From Pseudomonas sp. GM21 (GTDB lineage: Bacteria; Pseudomonadota; Gammaproteobacteria; Pseudomonadales; Pseudomonadaceae): DNA of 64,000 nucleotides. The notes below the pieces were generated by a model, which saw nothing but the letters and a program-made list of their open reading frames with translations, was not told the DNA's origin and searched no databases. A program made the position numbers and the translations under genes. Location: the NCBI RefSeq assembly GCF_000282215.1, contig NZ_AKJS01000010.1:1-64000 (forward strand). The letters run 5' to 3'. This document shows positions 18,609-30,212 of this stretch, piece after piece. Within the stretch, counting starts at the first letter, position 1. Each line of letters begins with the position of its first letter.

Positions 18609-19244
18609 TCAGCCGCGGTGTCGAGACTCCACTGCCTTGCGCAGGGTGTCGATCAACGCCTGGATACGGGCGTGCTGCATTTTCATCGAAGCTTTGTTGA
18701 CGATCAGACGCGAGCTGATGTCGGCAATGAAGTCCTGGGGTTCCAGGCCATTGGCGCGCAGGGTGTTACCGGTGTCGACCACGTCGATGATCTTGTCCGC
18801 CAGACCGATCAGCGGCGCCAGCTCCATCGAGCCGTAAAGCTTGATGATGTCGACCTGACGGCCCTGCTCGGCGTAGTAACGCTTGGCGACGTTGACGAAT
18901 TTGGTCGCCACCCGCAGACGGCCCTTGGGCTCGACATCGCCGACACGGCCGGCGGTCATCAGCTTGCAGAGGGCAATTCGCAGGTCCAAAGGCTCGTACA
19001 GGCCCTGGCCGCCATATTCCATCAGCACATCTTTACCGGCGACGCCGAGGTCCGCGGCACCATGCTCGACATACGTCGGCACGTCGGTGGCGCGCACGAT
19101 CAGCAGACGTACATCAGGCTGGGTCGTGGGAATGATCAGCTTGCGGCTCTTGTCCGGATTCTCGGTCGGCACGATGCCCGCTTCAGCCAGAAGCGGCAGG
19201 GTGTCGTCAAGGATGCGGCCCTTGGACAGTGCGATGGTCAACAT
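18609..19244 (-). CDS. hisG: ATP phosphoribosyltransferase, short form
   Basis: First enzyme of histidine synthesis, joining ATP and PRPP. The 211-residue product is the short form (HisGS), which lacks the C-terminal regulatory domain and needs the HisZ partner for activity and feedback; no hisZ is in this window. It starts [19 protein letters not shown] and has the PRPP-binding [14 protein letters not shown] and the [24 protein letters not shown] block. It heads the hisG-hisD-hisC run and lies downstream of murA on the same strand. Firm. Confidence 0.95.
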   Translation of the reverse strand: MLTIALSKGRILDDTLPLLAEAGIVPTENPDKSRKLIIPTTQPDVRLLIVRATDVPTYVEHGAADLGVAGKDVLMEYGGQGLYEPLDLRIALCKLMTAGRVGDVEPKGRLRVATKFVNVAKRYYAEQGRQVDIIKLYGSMELAPLIGLADKIIDVVDTGNTLRANGLEPQDFIADISSRLIVNKASMKMQHARIQALIDTLRKAVESRHRG

Positions 19245-19387
19245 GGGAAACGTCAGTCCTTAATCAGGAATCTTATGCCCGGTCGCAAACGGCGCCGGAC
19301 ACACATCGAGGCTTTCTCAATAATGAAAAGTCAGCCCCGATTTGAAACAAATCCAGCGGGCACGTCCCTGTGCCCATGCAGCAGAAA

Positions 19388-20915
<1,528 letters not shown>

Positions 20916-20961
20916 GCTCAACCTCAATCGGCGCCCTGTGCGCACGGGTCGGACATCATAC

Positions 20962-21014
20962 AAAAAAGCCCCGCGCCTGCGAACCCCGCTAAGCAGGACT
21001 CTGACGGGGGGCTT
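20962..21014 (-). terminator. terminator after mlaB
   Basis: On the minus strand, the complementary stretches GCCCC and GGGGC enclose a structured loop and are followed by TTTTTT, between the mlaB stop codon and ibaG. It probably separates the mla operon from ibaG-murA. Confidence 0.6.
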
Positions 21015-21028
21015 GCTTATAGATGCGG

Positions 21029-21334
21029 TCAGGGGTGCGCCAACAGCTCGGTCAATTCGCTGACCTGAGCGATTTCACGCATGTCTTCTGGCATCCCGCG
21101 AATGCTCAGCGCCTTGCCGGCCGCCTCTGCATCGCGCATGAAGCACAGCAGCAGCGACAAGCCGACGCTGCTGGACTTCGATACTGCCGAACAATCAACC
21201 ACCAGTTCAGTCGCTGCGCTGGACTTGATCAGCGCCTGTCCCTGCTTGCGCAGATCCGGGCCGGTGAGATAGTCCAGCATGCCACTCAACCGCAGCTCGC
21301 CGGATTCGCTCATGCGAATGGCCGACACACTCAT
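21029..21334 (-). CDS. mlaB: STAS-domain protein MlaB
   Basis: Cytoplasmic STAS-domain subunit that stabilises the MlaF ATPase in the MlaFEDB phospholipid transporter. The 101-residue protein begins MSVSAIRMSESGELRLSGML and has a STAS core with VVDCSAVSKSSSVGLSLLL, where the Ser-rich turn matches the conserved STAS loop. The start at 21334 overlaps the mlaC stop codon as ATGA, showing translational coupling. Last gene of the mlaFEDCB operon on the minus strand. Assignment rests on both domain and position. Confidence 0.9.
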   Translation of the reverse strand: MSVSAIRMSESGELRLSGMLDYLTGPDLRKQGQALIKSSAATELVVDCSAVSKSSSVGLSLLLCFMRDAEAAGKALSIRGMPEDMREIAQVSELTELLAHP

Positions 21335-21972
21335 TGGGCCTGAGTCTCGGTGGTTGCCTTGGCTTTGGCGACTTCCCCGGCCCAACCATTGATGGTCTTG
21401 TCCAGGTCGTTGCCATTGCGCTGCATCGCATCAGCGAACTGATCACGGAACAGCTTGCCGATGTTGATCCCGTTGATGATCACGTTGCGCAGCTTCCACT
21501 CGCCATTGATTTTTTCCAGTGTGTAAGACACAGGATAGATCGCGCCACTACTACCTATTACGGTCATGCCAACGCTGGTGCGATCGCCAGACTCGTCTTT
21601 GGCGGGGTCAACGGTGATGCCCTGGTTGTTGTACTCAAGCAACGCATTGCCATAAAACTGGAACAGGCCCCTCTTGAAGTTCTCTTCGAAGGTTTTCATC
21701 TGCGCCGGCGTGGCTTTTTTTGAATACTTGACCGTCATGATGCTCTTGGAAATACCCTCGGCATCCACCACAGGCCCGACGATCGTGTTCAGCGCCGTAT
21801 AAAAGTCCTGGGGGTCCTGCTTGTACTTCTCTTTGTTGGCCTTCAGATCGGCCAGCATCCGGTTGGTGGTGTCCTGTACCAGATCGTGCGCGGAAGGCGC
21901 CGCTACGGCGTTAGCCATCAACGGCAGTGCCGCGAGTACTATCAACAGGCCACGTCGCAAGGTAGAGATCAT
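21331..21972 (-). CDS. mlaC: periplasmic phospholipid-binding protein MlaC
   Basis: Periplasmic shuttle that carries phospholipids between the outer-membrane MlaA complex and the inner-membrane MlaFEDB transporter. The 213-residue precursor has a signal peptide (STLRRGLLIVLAALPLMANAVA, cleaved near 24) and the MlaC/Ttg2D fold, including VVDAEGISKSIM and the lipid-cavity strands with YPVSYTLEKINGEWKLRNVIINGINIG split over about 145-171. It overlaps mlaB by 4 nt and lies 12 nt after mlaD. Firm. Confidence 0.94.
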   Translation of the reverse strand: MISTLRRGLLIVLAALPLMANAVAAPSAHDLVQDTTNRMLADLKANKEKYKQDPQDFYTALNTIVGPVVDAEGISKSIMTVKYSKKATPAQMKTFEENFKRGLFQFYGNALLEYNNQGITVDPAKDESGDRTSVGMTVIGSSGAIYPVSYTLEKINGEWKLRNVIINGINIGKLFRDQFADAMQRNGNDLDKTINGWAGEVAKAKATTETQAQ

Positions 21973-21983
21973 TCAAAAGCTCC

Positions 21984-22451
21984 TCATTTGGCTTCTTTGC
22001 TTACAGTATTGAGCAAAAATTTACCGATCAGGTCCTCGAGCACCAGCGACGACTGGGTGTCGTGAATGGTTCCACCTTCCTTGAGCAAGGCTTCTTCGCC
22101 ACCCACGCTGATACCGATGTACTTCTCGCCCAACAGGCCAGCGGTCAGGATAGATGCAGTGGAGTCAGTCGGCAGGTTATCTACGCGCTTTTCCAGTTGC
22201 ATGGTCACCCGACCGGTGAAGCTGTCGCGGTCCAGATCGATCGCTGTGACCTTGCCGATGGTTACACCGGCCATGGTCACTTTGGCTCTGACCGTCAAAC
22301 CGGCAATATTGTCAAAGTAAGCATAAAGTTTATAGGTGTCGGTGCTCGGACTCGGGGACAGACCGCTCACCCGCAACGCCAGCAGCAACAAAGCCAGGAT
22401 GCCAGCCAGCAAGAAAAGGCCGACACCGATTTCCAGGGTGCGGTTTTGCAT
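21984..22451 (-). CDS. mlaD: MCE-domain protein MlaD
   Basis: Inner-membrane-anchored hexameric MCE protein that forms the lipid channel of the MlaFEDB complex. The 155-residue protein has one N-terminal transmembrane helix (EIGVGLFLLAGILALLLLAL, about 7-26) and a periplasmic MCE domain with YFDNIAGLTVRAKVTMAGV and the signature GEKYIGISVGG. The start overlaps the mlaE stop codon by one base (TGATG), so translation is coupled. Firm. Confidence 0.95.
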   Translation of the reverse strand: MQNRTLEIGVGLFLLAGILALLLLALRVSGLSPSPSTDTYKLYAYFDNIAGLTVRAKVTMAGVTIGKVTAIDLDRDSFTGRVTMQLEKRVDNLPTDSTASILTAGLLGEKYIGISVGGEEALLKEGGTIHDTQSSLVLEDLIGKFLLNTVSKEAK

Positions 22452-23248
22452 CAGAAATCTCCAAACATCAAAGCGGTCAGAATAAAGTCCAGGCCGAGCA
22501 CAGCCAAAGAGGCATACACCACGGTCTTGGTAGTGGCACGACTGATCCCCTCGGAAGTGGGTTCGCAGTCATAGCCTTGGAATACGGCGATCCAGGTCAC
22601 GACGAACGCGAAGACGATGCTTTTGATGATGCCGTTGAGCACATCATCAGTGAACGTCACGCTGTTTTGCATGTTCGACCAGTAGGAGCCTTCATATACA
22701 CCCAGCCAGTCGACAGCCACCCACGAACCGCCCCAGATACCCACCACGCTGAAGATCATCGCCAGCACCGGCAGGGAAATGAAGCCGGCCCACAAGCGCG
22801 GGGCAACAATGTATTTGAGCGGGTCGACACCAATCATTTCCAGACTGGACAACTGTTCGGTGGATTTCATGTTGCCGATTTCGGCAGTCAGCGCCGAACC
22901 GGCACGCCCGGCGAACAACAACGCCGTCACCACAGGCCCCAGTTCTCGCAGCAACGTGAGCGCAACCATCTGCCCAACCGCCTGCTCCGAGCCGTAGCTC
23001 GACAGAATGTTGAAGCCTTGCAGCGCCAGCACCATCCCGATGAACACCCCGGAGACCACGATGATCACCAGGGACATCACGCCCACTGAATGCAGTTGCT
23101 TGATCAGCAAGCCAAAACCGCCGCCGATGCCACCGCGACCGAGCAAGGCATGAAACAGGAATATCGTCGAACGACCGAACACCGCCAGCACGTCGATGCC
23201 GGCGTGGCCAAACCGGCGCACGCGCTCTATTAGTGAAATCTTGCGCAT
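22451..23248 (-). CDS. mlaE: lipid ABC transporter permease MlaE
   Basis: Inner-membrane permease subunit of the phospholipid transporter that maintains outer-membrane lipid asymmetry. The 265-residue protein has five to six hydrophobic segments and family motifs [21 protein letters not shown] and [20 protein letters not shown], the latter being the coupling helix region that contacts MlaF. The ATG at 23248 shares its A with the mlaF stop codon (TGATG). The residue before it, a TTG, is a weaker alternative start. Firm. Confidence 0.95.
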   Translation of the reverse strand: MRKISLIERVRRFGHAGIDVLAVFGRSTIFLFHALLGRGGIGGGFGLLIKQLHSVGVMSLVIIVVSGVFIGMVLALQGFNILSSYGSEQAVGQMVALTLLRELGPVVTALLFAGRAGSALTAEIGNMKSTEQLSSLEMIGVDPLKYIVAPRLWAGFISLPVLAMIFSVVGIWGGSWVAVDWLGVYEGSYWSNMQNSVTFTDDVLNGIIKSIVFAFVVTWIAVFQGYDCEPTSEGISRATTKTVVYASLAVLGLDFILTALMFGDF

Positions 23249-24057
23249 CAACGCTTCCCCAGAAGATCTGCGCGGTAATCCGTCGCTGGAAAGTGGTATG
23301 CGACCGGACCGTCGGGTTCGCCGGTCATGAATTGACGGATCCGTGGCTCCTGCGAGTTCATCAACTCTTCGGGAGTCCCCTGCCCCAAAACCTGGCCTTC
23401 GCCGACGACATAGATGTAGTCGGCGATGCTCGCGGTTTCGGCCAGATCGTGGGACACCACGATACTGGTGATACCCAGCGCATCGTTGAGCAGACGGATC
23501 AAGCGCACCAGCACGCCCATGGCGATGGGGTCCTGGCCGACAAAAGGCTCGTCGTACATGAGAATCTGCGGATCAAGGGCAATCGCCCGGGCCAGCGCTA
23601 CACGACGCTTCATGCCACCGGACAATTCGTCAGGCATCAGGTCGATGGCGCCACGCAAGCCCACCGCCTGCAATTTTAGCAGGACGATGTCACGGATCAT
23701 TTCTTCCGGCAGCTCGGTATGAACGCGCAGCGGAAAGGCGACGTTCTCGAACACATCAAGGTCGGTAAACAGGGCGCCACTCTGGAACAGCACGCCCATG
23801 TGCTTGCGCGCATCGAACAGATCACTGCGCGACAACTTCGGCAGGTTCTGGCCGTTGACCCAGACTTCGCCCTTTGTCGGACGCAATTGTGCGCCCATCA
23901 ACCGCAACAGCGTGGTTTTGCCGCACCCGGAAGGCCCCATGATGCCGGTGACCTTGCCGCGCGGGATACGGATATCGACGTTATTGAAAATGCTGCGCGT
24001 ACCGCGCTTGAAGGACAGTCCCTTCAGCTCGACCGCGTAGGCGTTATCGGCACTCAT
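23248..24057 (-). CDS. mlaF: lipid ABC transporter ATPase MlaF
   Basis: ATP-binding subunit that powers phospholipid transport between the membranes. The 269-residue protein contains Walker [10 protein letters not shown], signature [14 protein letters not shown], Walker B ILMYDEPF and the H-loop SHDL. The C-terminal tail (about 240-269) extends beyond the core ABC domain, as in MlaF, where it mediates dimer contacts. It is first in the mlaFEDCB operon on the minus strand; the promoter should lie in the 277-bp gap shared with divergent kdsD. Firm. Confidence 0.95.
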   Translation of the reverse strand: MSADNAYAVELKGLSFKRGTRSIFNNVDIRIPRGKVTGIMGPSGCGKTTLLRLMGAQLRPTKGEVWVNGQNLPKLSRSDLFDARKHMGVLFQSGALFTDLDVFENVAFPLRVHTELPEEMIRDIVLLKLQAVGLRGAIDLMPDELSGGMKRRVALARAIALDPQILMYDEPFVGQDPIAMGVLVRLIRLLNDALGITSIVVSHDLAETASIADYIYVVGEGQVLGQGTPEELMNSQEPRIRQFMTGEPDGPVAYHFPATDYRADLLGKR

Positions 24058-24334
24058 CTAAACTCCTTGCGATGCAGCCTCTTACTCGGACGCCTGTCTC
24101 TCTGACGAAAGCACATACCTCCCCGGGCAGGCCGAACTGGCCGCGAACTATATCACTGCAAAGGCCATGCGCCCAAGGCCCACGCCGGTCCATGTTCAGC
24201 AACATGACAGGCAAACAGCCTTGTTTAGAGGGGATTGTGTAAGCGGGAATGCCAAAGCGTGACGAACTTGCGTGAGGGTTTTGATCATTACCGCTATAAT
24301 CGCCGCCTTTTCATCAGGCTATACGATTTCTGAC
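24058..24334. promoter_or_regulatory. mlaF/kdsD divergent intergenic region with kdsD -10 element
   Basis: A 277-bp gap between divergent operons. A perfect TATAAT at 24295-24300 lies 34 bp before the kdsD start and is the likely -10 of the kdsD-lpt transcript; no -35 at 16-18 bp spacing is convincing. I see no gene in this gap. Confidence 0.5.
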
Positions 24335-25309
24335 ATGAGCCAATCCAGCGACCTGATTCAATCAGCACAACGCACCATCCGCCTCGAACTGGAAGCCGTA
24401 GAAGGCTTGCTGCCCCACATCGACGCAGATTTTGTACGCGCTTGCGAGATGATTCTGGCCAGCAAGGGCCGCGTGGTTGTGGTGGGCATGGGTAAATCAG
24501 GACACATCGGCAACAAGATTGCCGCGACCCTGGCCAGCACCGGCACCACGGCATTTTTCGTCCACCCGGCCGAAGCCAGCCACGGCGACATGGGCATGAT
24601 CACGCGGGATGACATCATCCTGGCCCTTTCGAACTCCGGTTCCACCAATGAAATCGTGACCCTGCTGCCCCTGATCAAGCGTCTGGGCATTCAATTGATC
24701 AGCGTGACCGGCAACCCGGATTCCCCGCTGGCCAAGGCCGCCGAGGTCAACCTCAATGTTCACGTCGAACACGAGGCCTGCCCGCTGAACCTGGCACCCA
24801 CCTCCTCCACCACGGCCGCCCTGGTGATGGGCGATGCCCTGGCCGTCGCATTGCTGGAGGCGCGCGGCTTTACCGCTGAAGACTTCGCCTTTTCCCACCC
24901 CGGTGGCGCGCTGGGCCGACGCCTGCTGCTGAAAGTGGAGAATGTCATGCACGCTGGGCAAGAGCTGCCACAGGTTCAGCGCGGCACCCTGCTTAAAGAC
25001 GCCTTGATGGAAATGACCCGCAAGGGCTTGGGCATGACCGTCATTCTGGAAGCTGACGGTAAATTGGCCGGGATCTTCACCGACGGTGATTTGCGTCGCA
25101 CACTGGATCGCAGCATCGACATCCACAGCGCCACCATCGATCAGGTCATGACCGCTCATGGCAAGACCGCCCGCGCCGAAATGCTCGCCGCCGAGGCCCT
25201 GAAAATCATGGAAGACCACAAAATCAACGCCCTGGTCGTGGTCGACAGCGAAGACCGTCCGGTCGGCGCCTTGAACATGCACGATTTGCTGCGTGCGGGA
25301 GTAATGTAA
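24335..25309 (+). CDS. kdsD: arabinose-5-phosphate isomerase KdsD
   Basis: Converts ribulose-5-phosphate to arabinose-5-phosphate, the first step to Kdo for lipopolysaccharide. The 324-residue protein has an N-terminal SIS domain (VVVVGMGKSGHIGNKIAATL, ALSNSGSTNE, SHPGGALGRRLL) and two C-terminal CBS domains (about 205-324). I start at 24335 (MSQSSDLIQ) because the conserved protein begins there and the TATAAT lies upstream of it. The stop codon overlaps the kdsC start (TAATG). Firm. Confidence 0.95.
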   Translation: MSQSSDLIQSAQRTIRLELEAVEGLLPHIDADFVRACEMILASKGRVVVVGMGKSGHIGNKIAATLASTGTTAFFVHPAEASHGDMGMITRDDIILALSNSGSTNEIVTLLPLIKRLGIQLISVTGNPDSPLAKAAEVNLNVHVEHEACPLNLAPTSSTTAALVMGDALAVALLEARGFTAEDFAFSHPGGALGRRLLLKVENVMHAGQELPQVQRGTLLKDALMEMTRKGLGMTVILEADGKLAGIFTDGDLRRTLDRSIDIHSATIDQVMTAHGKTARAEMLAAEALKIMEDHKINALVVVDSEDRPVGALNMHDLLRAGVM

Positions 25310-25833
25310 TGAACACGGACCTGCTGCAACGCGGCAAACAGATCAAACTCGCGGTGTTCGACGTCGATGGCGTGCTGACTGACGGGCGCCTGTACTTTCT
25401 CGAAGACGGCAGTGAATTCAAGACGTTCAATACGCTCGATGGCCAAGGCATCAAGATGCTGATGGCAGCGGGCGTGCAGACCGCTATTATCAGCGGCCGC
25501 AAAACCCCGGTGGTCGAACGGCGCGCGAAAAACCTTGGCATTCCCCACCTTTATCAGGGGCGCGAAGACAAACTGGTAGTACTGGACGAGCTTCTGGCTC
25601 AACTCAACCTAAGCTATGAACAAGTGGCCTACCTCGGTGACGACTTGCCGGACCTGCCGGTGATTCGCCGCGTCGGCCTGGGCATGGCGGTAGCCAACGC
25701 CGCCAGCTTCGTGCGTGAAAACGCCCATGGCATTACCGTTGCCCGAGGTGGCGAGGGTGCCGCTCGCGAATTCTGCGAATTGATCCTGCGCGCCCAGGGC
25801 CGCCTCGATGCGGCCAACGCTGCGTACCTGTGA
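25309..25833 (+). CDS. kdsC: 3-deoxy-D-manno-octulosonate 8-phosphate phosphatase KdsC
   Basis: HAD-superfamily phosphatase that removes the 8-phosphate to give Kdo. The 174-residue protein carries the nucleophile motif FDVDGVLTDG near the N-terminus, ISGRKTP (motif II), and GDDLPDLPV (metal-binding motif). Its start overlaps the kdsD stop codon by one base. It is followed 7 nt later by lptC, so Kdo synthesis and LPS export genes form one transcript. Cytoplasmic, tetrameric in the family. Firm. Confidence 0.95.
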   Translation: MNTDLLQRGKQIKLAVFDVDGVLTDGRLYFLEDGSEFKTFNTLDGQGIKMLMAAGVQTAIISGRKTPVVERRAKNLGIPHLYQGREDKLVVLDELLAQLNLSYEQVAYLGDDLPDLPVIRRVGLGMAVANAASFVRENAHGITVARGGEGAAREFCELILRAQGRLDAANAAYL

Positions 25834-25840
25834 GCCCATT

Positions 25841-26413
25841 ATGCTGAGCAAAAAGTTTCGTAACATCCTGCTATTCAGTTGCATCGCCGCGCTGTTCGCG
25901 GCGGTCGGCTACTGGAACATCAGTCCGGAACGCTTCCTCGACAAGCCTGTGGCCAAGCTCGATGAAAGCACGATCGACTATTACGCGCTCAACGCCCACA
26001 GCGTGCAGTTCCTGCCGGACGGCAGACTGCAGTACGAAATGACGTCCGACAAGGTCGAACACTTGAAGGCGTCCGAAGTCACGTTGCTGACTAATCCCGA
26101 CCTGAACATGTTTCGCGGCACCGAGTTTCCCTGGCACGTCCAGAGTGAACACGGGGAAGTCAACCCGGACGGCACTCAGGTCGAGCTGATTGATTCGGTG
26201 CGCATCACCCGTTTCGACGAAAAAAATCGCAGGACCCTGATTACCACAACCCGTATGACTGTGTTCCCGCAGCAGCAATATGCGCAGACCGATCAACCCG
26301 TTAGTATCGACGGCGCTGGCGGTGTATCGACAGGCATCGGAATGAAAGCGTATTTGAAAGAAAGCAGGATACACCTGCTATCTAACGTAAGAGGACAGTA
26401 TGAGGCTCGTTAA
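25841..26413 (+). CDS. lptC: LPS export protein LptC
   Basis: Bitopic inner-membrane protein that receives LPS from LptB2FG and passes it to LptA. The 190-residue product has a single N-terminal transmembrane segment (about 7-25, ILLFSCIAALFAAVGYW) and a periplasmic beta-jellyroll with the DYYALNAHSVQFLPDGRLQY stretch (family pattern of a strand pair ending in a tyrosine) and RITTT-like strands. I start at ATG 25841, after GAGCCC and in front of the basic anchor MLSKKFRN. It overlaps lptA by 14 nt. Sequence similarity in LptC is low across species; position makes the call firm. Confidence 0.9.
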   Translation: MLSKKFRNILLFSCIAALFAAVGYWNISPERFLDKPVAKLDESTIDYYALNAHSVQFLPDGRLQYEMTSDKVEHLKASEVTLLTNPDLNMFRGTEFPWHVQSEHGEVNPDGTQVELIDSVRITRFDEKNRRTLITTTRMTVFPQQQYAQTDQPVSIDGAGGVSTGIGMKAYLKESRIHLLSNVRGQYEAR

Positions 26414-26948
26414 AACCCTCCCTATTTTGCTCAGTCTGGGCGCAGCACTGGGAAGCGTGAGCGCCTGGGCTCTGCCGAACGATCAAGAGCAGCCTATCCG
26501 CATACAAGCCGACGACGCCCAACTGGACGACAAGAATGGCGTTGCTACCTATACGGGCGATGTGATCATCACCCAGGGTTCGATGAAGGTTACCGGCAAT
26601 AAAGTGACCATGACCCGCACCCCGGCTGGTGACATCGATGTGGTGACCTCGGTGGGCAATCTGGCCTACTTCGAGCAACTGCAAACTGCAGGCGACCCCA
26701 AGCCTGTCCAGGGCTGGGGTGTGACCATCCAGTACCATGCCTCGCAAAATCGCGTCGTTCTGATCGACAAGGCAAAAGTGGTCGACAAGGACAACAACAT
26801 CACCCAAGGCGAGAAAATCGTCTACGACACCGAGAAAAAGCTTGCCAGCGCCGGTCGCGCTACAGGCAGCAAGGTGACCGAGTCGCGTCCGCGTATCGAT
26901 ATGGTGATCCAGCCCAAGCCGAAAACCGACGAGAAAAAGGCCCCGTAA
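26400..26948 (+). CDS. lptA: periplasmic LPS transport protein LptA (LptH)
   Basis: Forms the periplasmic bridge that carries LPS from LptC to LptD. The 182-residue precursor has a signal peptide (about 1-24, cleavage after SVSAWA), then the OstA-like repeat domain with [20 protein letters not shown] and repeated short beta strands ([14 protein letters not shown]). The C-terminal tail is Lys/Pro-rich. In Pseudomonas the protein is called LptH. It overlaps lptC by 14 nt and shares one base with the lptB start, so the three are coupled. Firm. Confidence 0.94.
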   Translation: MRLVKTLPILLSLGAALGSVSAWALPNDQEQPIRIQADDAQLDDKNGVATYTGDVIITQGSMKVTGNKVTMTRTPAGDIDVVTSVGNLAYFEQLQTAGDPKPVQGWGVTIQYHASQNRVVLIDKAKVVDKDNNITQGEKIVYDTEKKLASAGRATGSKVTESRPRIDMVIQPKPKTDEKKAP

Positions 26949-27673
26949 TGGCAACTCTGAAAGCTCAGCATCTGGCCAAGAGCTACAAGAGCCGCCAGGT
27001 CGTGCGCGACGTCAGCCTGTCGATCGACAGCGGTCAGATCGTCGGCCTGCTGGGGCCTAACGGCGCCGGCAAGACCACGTGTTTCTACATGATCGTCGGC
27101 CTGGTGCAGGCTGATCAGGGCCGCGTTCTGATCGACGATCTGGACGTCAGCCACCAGCCAATGCACGGTCGTGCAAAGGCCGGTATCGGCTATCTGCCGC
27201 AAGAAGCGTCGATCTTCCGCAAACTCTCGGTGGCCGACAACATCATGGCCATCCTCGAGACCCGCAAGGAACTCGACAAGGCCGGGCGTCGCAAAGAGCT
27301 GGAAAGCCTGCTGCAGGAATTTCATATCAGCCACATCCGCGACAACCTTGGCATGAGCCTGTCGGGTGGTGAACGCCGCCGCGTGGAAATCGCCCGGGCA
27401 CTGGCTACCAACCCGAAATTCATCCTGCTCGACGAACCCTTCGCCGGCGTGGACCCGATTTCGGTCGGCGACATCAAACAGATCATCTACCACCTCAAGG
27501 CCAAGGGCATTGGCGTGCTGATCACTGACCACAACGTCCGTGAAACCCTGGATATCTGCGAAACAGCCTACATCGTCAACGATGGCCAGCTGATCGCCGA
27601 AGGCGATGCCGCCACTATCCTGGCCAATGATCTCGTCAAGGAAGTTTATCTGGGCCATGAGTTCCGCCTGTAA
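26948..27673 (+). CDS. lptB: LPS export ABC ATPase LptB
   Basis: ATPase of the LptB2FGC complex that extracts LPS from the inner membrane. The 241-residue protein shows Walker [10 protein letters not shown], the LptB-typical [14 protein letters not shown] block with the Q-loop, signature [15 protein letters not shown], Walker [14 protein letters not shown] and [10 protein letters not shown] switch. LptF and LptG are not in this window. The gene overlaps the lptA stop codon as TAATG and is followed after 183 bp by rpoN, the same order as in many proteobacteria. Firm. Confidence 0.97.
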   Translation: MATLKAQHLAKSYKSRQVVRDVSLSIDSGQIVGLLGPNGAGKTTCFYMIVGLVQADQGRVLIDDLDVSHQPMHGRAKAGIGYLPQEASIFRKLSVADNIMAILETRKELDKAGRRKELESLLQEFHISHIRDNLGMSLSGGERRRVEIARALATNPKFILLDEPFAGVDPISVGDIKQIIYHLKAKGIGVLITDHNVRETLDICETAYIVNDGQLIAEGDAATILANDLVKEVYLGHEFRL

Positions 27674-27749
27674 GCGTTGAGGTGTCTGGCTAGTCGACTG
27701 AGCGCTAATCGCGGTAAAAATCAACAGGTTTTTATTGTTACAGCGCTCT

Positions 27750-27779
27750 AGGCAAACACTTCAGTTTCAGGCATATAAT
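27750..27779 (+). promoter_or_regulatory. probable rpoN promoter
   Basis: TATAAT at 27774-27779 lies about 80 bp upstream of rpoN; TTCAGT near 27750 is a weak -35 candidate. Two small GC dyads (GGCGCTCCGGCGCC and GGCGCATGTGCGCC, about 27790-27832) follow in the leader. Confidence 0.45.
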
Positions 27780-27856
27780 TTGCTTATGTTTGGCGCTCCG
27801 GCGCCCTGTAGTGGATGGCGCATGTGCGCCGGCGAATAAGGTGTTAAGCCCCTGCC

Positions 27857-29350
27857 ATGAAACCATCGCTAGTCTTGAGAATGGGCCAGCAGCTGACGAT
27901 GACACCGCAGCTGCAACAGGCCATCCGCCTGCTCCAATTGTCGACCCTGGACCTGCAACAGGAAATCCAGGAGGCCCTGGAGTCCAATCCGATGCTCGAA
28001 CGCCAGGAAGAAGGCGACGACTTCGACAACGCCGACCCCTTGGCCGACAAAGCCGAGCAGCCACCCAACGCCGACATTCAGGAACCCTCCTACCAGGAGA
28101 CCGCCCCGACGGTGGACAACCTCGATGAAGGCGACTGGAACGAACGCATTCCCAATGAGCTGCCAGTCGATACCGCCTGGGAAGACGTGTACCAGACCAG
28201 CGCCAGCAGCCTGCCGAGCAACGATGACGACGAATGGGATTTCACCACTCGCACATCGGCCGGCGAGAGCCTGCAAAGCCACCTGTTGTGGCAACTGAAC
28301 CTGGCACCGATGTCCGACACCGATCGCCTGATCGCCGTGACCCTGATCGACTGCATCAACAATCAGGGCTATCTGGATGAAACCCTCGAGGAAATCCTTG
28401 AAGCCTTCGATCCGGAGCTGGACATCGAACTGGACGAAATCGAAGCCGTCCTGCATCGCATCCAGCAATTCGAGCCAGCCGGTATCGGCGCTCGCAACCT
28501 GGGCGAATGCCTGCTGCTGCAATTGCGCCAATTGCCAGCCAAGACGCCTTGGCTCGCCGAAGCCAAGCGCTTGGTCAGCGACTACATCGATCTGCTCGGC
28601 AGCCGCGACTACTCCCAGCTGATGCGCCGGATGAAGCTCAAGGAAGATGAACTGCGCCAGGTCATCGAACTGGTCCAGAGCCTCAACCCGCGCCCCGGCT
28701 CGCAAATCGAATCCAGCGAAGCCGAGTACGTCGTCCCCGACGTTATCGTGCGCAAGGATAACGAACGCTGGCTGGTGGAGCTGAATCAGGAATCGGTGCC
28801 ACGGCTGCGGGTCAACGCCCAATACGCCGGGTTTGTCCGTCGCGCCGACACCAGCGCCGACAACACATTCATGCGCAATCAGTTGCAAGAGGCCCGCTGG
28901 TTCATCAAGAGCCTGCAAAGCCGTAACGAAACACTGATGAAAGTCGCCACCCAGATCGTCGAGCATCAGCGCGGCTTCCTGGAATACGGCGACGAAGCCA
29001 TGAAGCCGCTGGTCCTGCATGACATTGCCGAAGCCGTGGGCATGCACGAATCGACGATTTCACGGGTGACCACGCAAAAATTCATGCATACCCCTCGGGG
29101 TATATACGAGCTGAAATACTTTTTTTCCAGCCACGTCAGCACGTCCGAAGGCGGTGAATGCTCGTCCACAGCGATCCGCGCGATCATCAAAAAACTGGTT
29201 GCCGCGGAAAATCAGAAAAAGCCGTTGAGTGACAGCAAGATCGCTGGTTTACTGGAGGCACAAGGCATTCAGGTGGCTCGCCGCACCGTCGCCAAGTACC
29301 GCGAGTCCCTCGGGATCGCGCCTTCGAGCGAACGCAAGCGGTTGATGTAG
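27857..29350 (+). CDS. rpoN: RNA polymerase sigma-54 factor
   Basis: Sigma-54, which directs RNA polymerase to -24/-12 promoters and needs AAA+ activators. The 497-residue protein has the Gln/Leu-rich region I ([20 protein letters not shown] onward), an acidic region II (about 50-120), the core-binding domain, a helix-turn-helix (about 390-420, with [11 protein letters not shown]) and the C-terminal RpoN box [10 protein letters not shown] that reads the -24 element. It is followed by hpf, ptsN, rapZ and ptsO, the conserved rpoN cluster. It has its own candidate promoter. Firm. Confidence 0.97.
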   Translation: MKPSLVLRMGQQLTMTPQLQQAIRLLQLSTLDLQQEIQEALESNPMLERQEEGDDFDNADPLADKAEQPPNADIQEPSYQETAPTVDNLDEGDWNERIPNELPVDTAWEDVYQTSASSLPSNDDDEWDFTTRTSAGESLQSHLLWQLNLAPMSDTDRLIAVTLIDCINNQGYLDETLEEILEAFDPELDIELDEIEAVLHRIQQFEPAGIGARNLGECLLLQLRQLPAKTPWLAEAKRLVSDYIDLLGSRDYSQLMRRMKLKEDELRQVIELVQSLNPRPGSQIESSEAEYVVPDVIVRKDNERWLVELNQESVPRLRVNAQYAGFVRRADTSADNTFMRNQLQEARWFIKSLQSRNETLMKVATQIVEHQRGFLEYGDEAMKPLVLHDIAEAVGMHESTISRVTTQKFMHTPRGIYELKYFFSSHVSTSEGGECSSTAIRAIIKKLVAAENQKKPLSDSKIAGLLEAQGIQVARRTVAKYRESLGIAPSSERKRLM

Positions 29351-29424
29351 AGCCACGCCACAGCGTTCCAGTGGTAGATCATCTGATCTACCGCTTTATG
29401 CACTGGCAACGAAGGAGAAGCTGT

Positions 29425-29733
29425 ATGCAAGTCAACATCAGTGGACACCAACTGGAAGTGACCGAACCCCTGCGCGCCTACATCGGCGAAAAACTCGAAC
29501 GATTAGAGCGGCATTTCGACAAGATAACCAACGTGCAGGTCACGATGACGGTCGAGAAGCTGAAGCAGAAAATCGAAGCCACCCTGCATATTCCCGGCAA
29601 TGAAGTGGTCGCAAACGCGGAACATACCGATATGTACGCGGCGATCGATTCACTGACCGACAAGCTGGATAAACAACTCAAAAAGCATAAGGAAAAGACC
29701 CAGAGCCTCCTCCAGGGCGCAACCGGTCGTTAA
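29425..29733 (+). CDS. hpf: ribosome hibernation promoting factor, short form
   Basis: Binds the 30S decoding region in stationary phase and promotes 100S ribosome dimers with RMF. The 102-residue product is the short HPF form: MQVNISGHQLEVTEPLRAYI at the start, the basic helix LERLERHFDKI, and HTDMYAAIDSLTDKLDKQL. It lacks the C-terminal dimerisation domain of long HPF. The start at 29425 follows GAAGGAGAAGC and matches the family N-terminus. It lies 74 bp after rpoN and 12 bp before ptsN. Firm. Confidence 0.95.
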   Translation: MQVNISGHQLEVTEPLRAYIGEKLERLERHFDKITNVQVTMTVEKLKQKIEATLHIPGNEVVANAEHTDMYAAIDSLTDKLDKQLKKHKEKTQSLLQGATGR

Positions 29734-29745
29734 CCCCCCCAATCC

Positions 29746-30210
29746 ATGATCCGACTAGAAACCATCCTGACCCCCGGCCGTTCTCAAGTGAACGCGCCGG
29801 GTGGCAGTAAAAAGAAAGCCCTCGAGCAAATTGCCAACCTTATCCACCGCGAAGTACCGGATCTGGAAATGCAGGACGTCTTCGAGGCCCTGATTGCCCG
29901 TGAGAAACTCGGTTCTACCGGTTTCGGCAACGGCATCGCCATCCCCCACTGCCGGCTCAAAGGCTGCACCTCGCCAATCAGTGCGCTGCTGCACCTGAAA
30001 GCCCCTATCGATTTCGACGCCATCGACGGCGCCCCGGTTGACCTGCTGTTTGTGCTGCTGGTCCCGGAAGCCGCCACCGATGCACACCTGGAATTGCTCC
30101 GCCAGATCGCCAGCATGCTTGATCGCAAGGAGGTGCGTGAAAAACTGCGCAGCGCCCCGAGCAATGAAGCGTTGTATCAGGTTGTCCTGGACGAGCAGAA
30201 CGGTCACTAA
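29746..30210 (+). CDS. ptsN: nitrogen PTS enzyme IIA(Ntr)
   Basis: Phosphoryl acceptor of the regulatory nitrogen phosphotransferase chain (EI-Ntr, NPr, EIIA-Ntr), which signals nitrogen and potassium status rather than moving sugar. The 154-residue EIIA fold carries the phosphorylatable His68 in GIAIPHCRL, with the preceding [12 protein letters not shown] typical of PtsN. It lies between hpf and rapZ (2-nt gap), and its partner NPr is encoded two genes on. PtsP is not in this window. Firm. Confidence 0.95.
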   Translation: MIRLETILTPGRSQVNAPGGSKKKALEQIANLIHREVPDLEMQDVFEALIAREKLGSTGFGNGIAIPHCRLKGCTSPISALLHLKAPIDFDAIDGAPVDLLFVLLVPEAATDAHLELLRQIASMLDRKEVREKLRSAPSNEALYQVVLDEQNGH

Positions 30211-30212
30211 TC

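Noticed and set aside
24281-24300. TTGATC at 24281 as -35 element for kdsD
   Set aside because: Only 8 bp lie between it and TATAAT, too short for a sigma-70 promoter.
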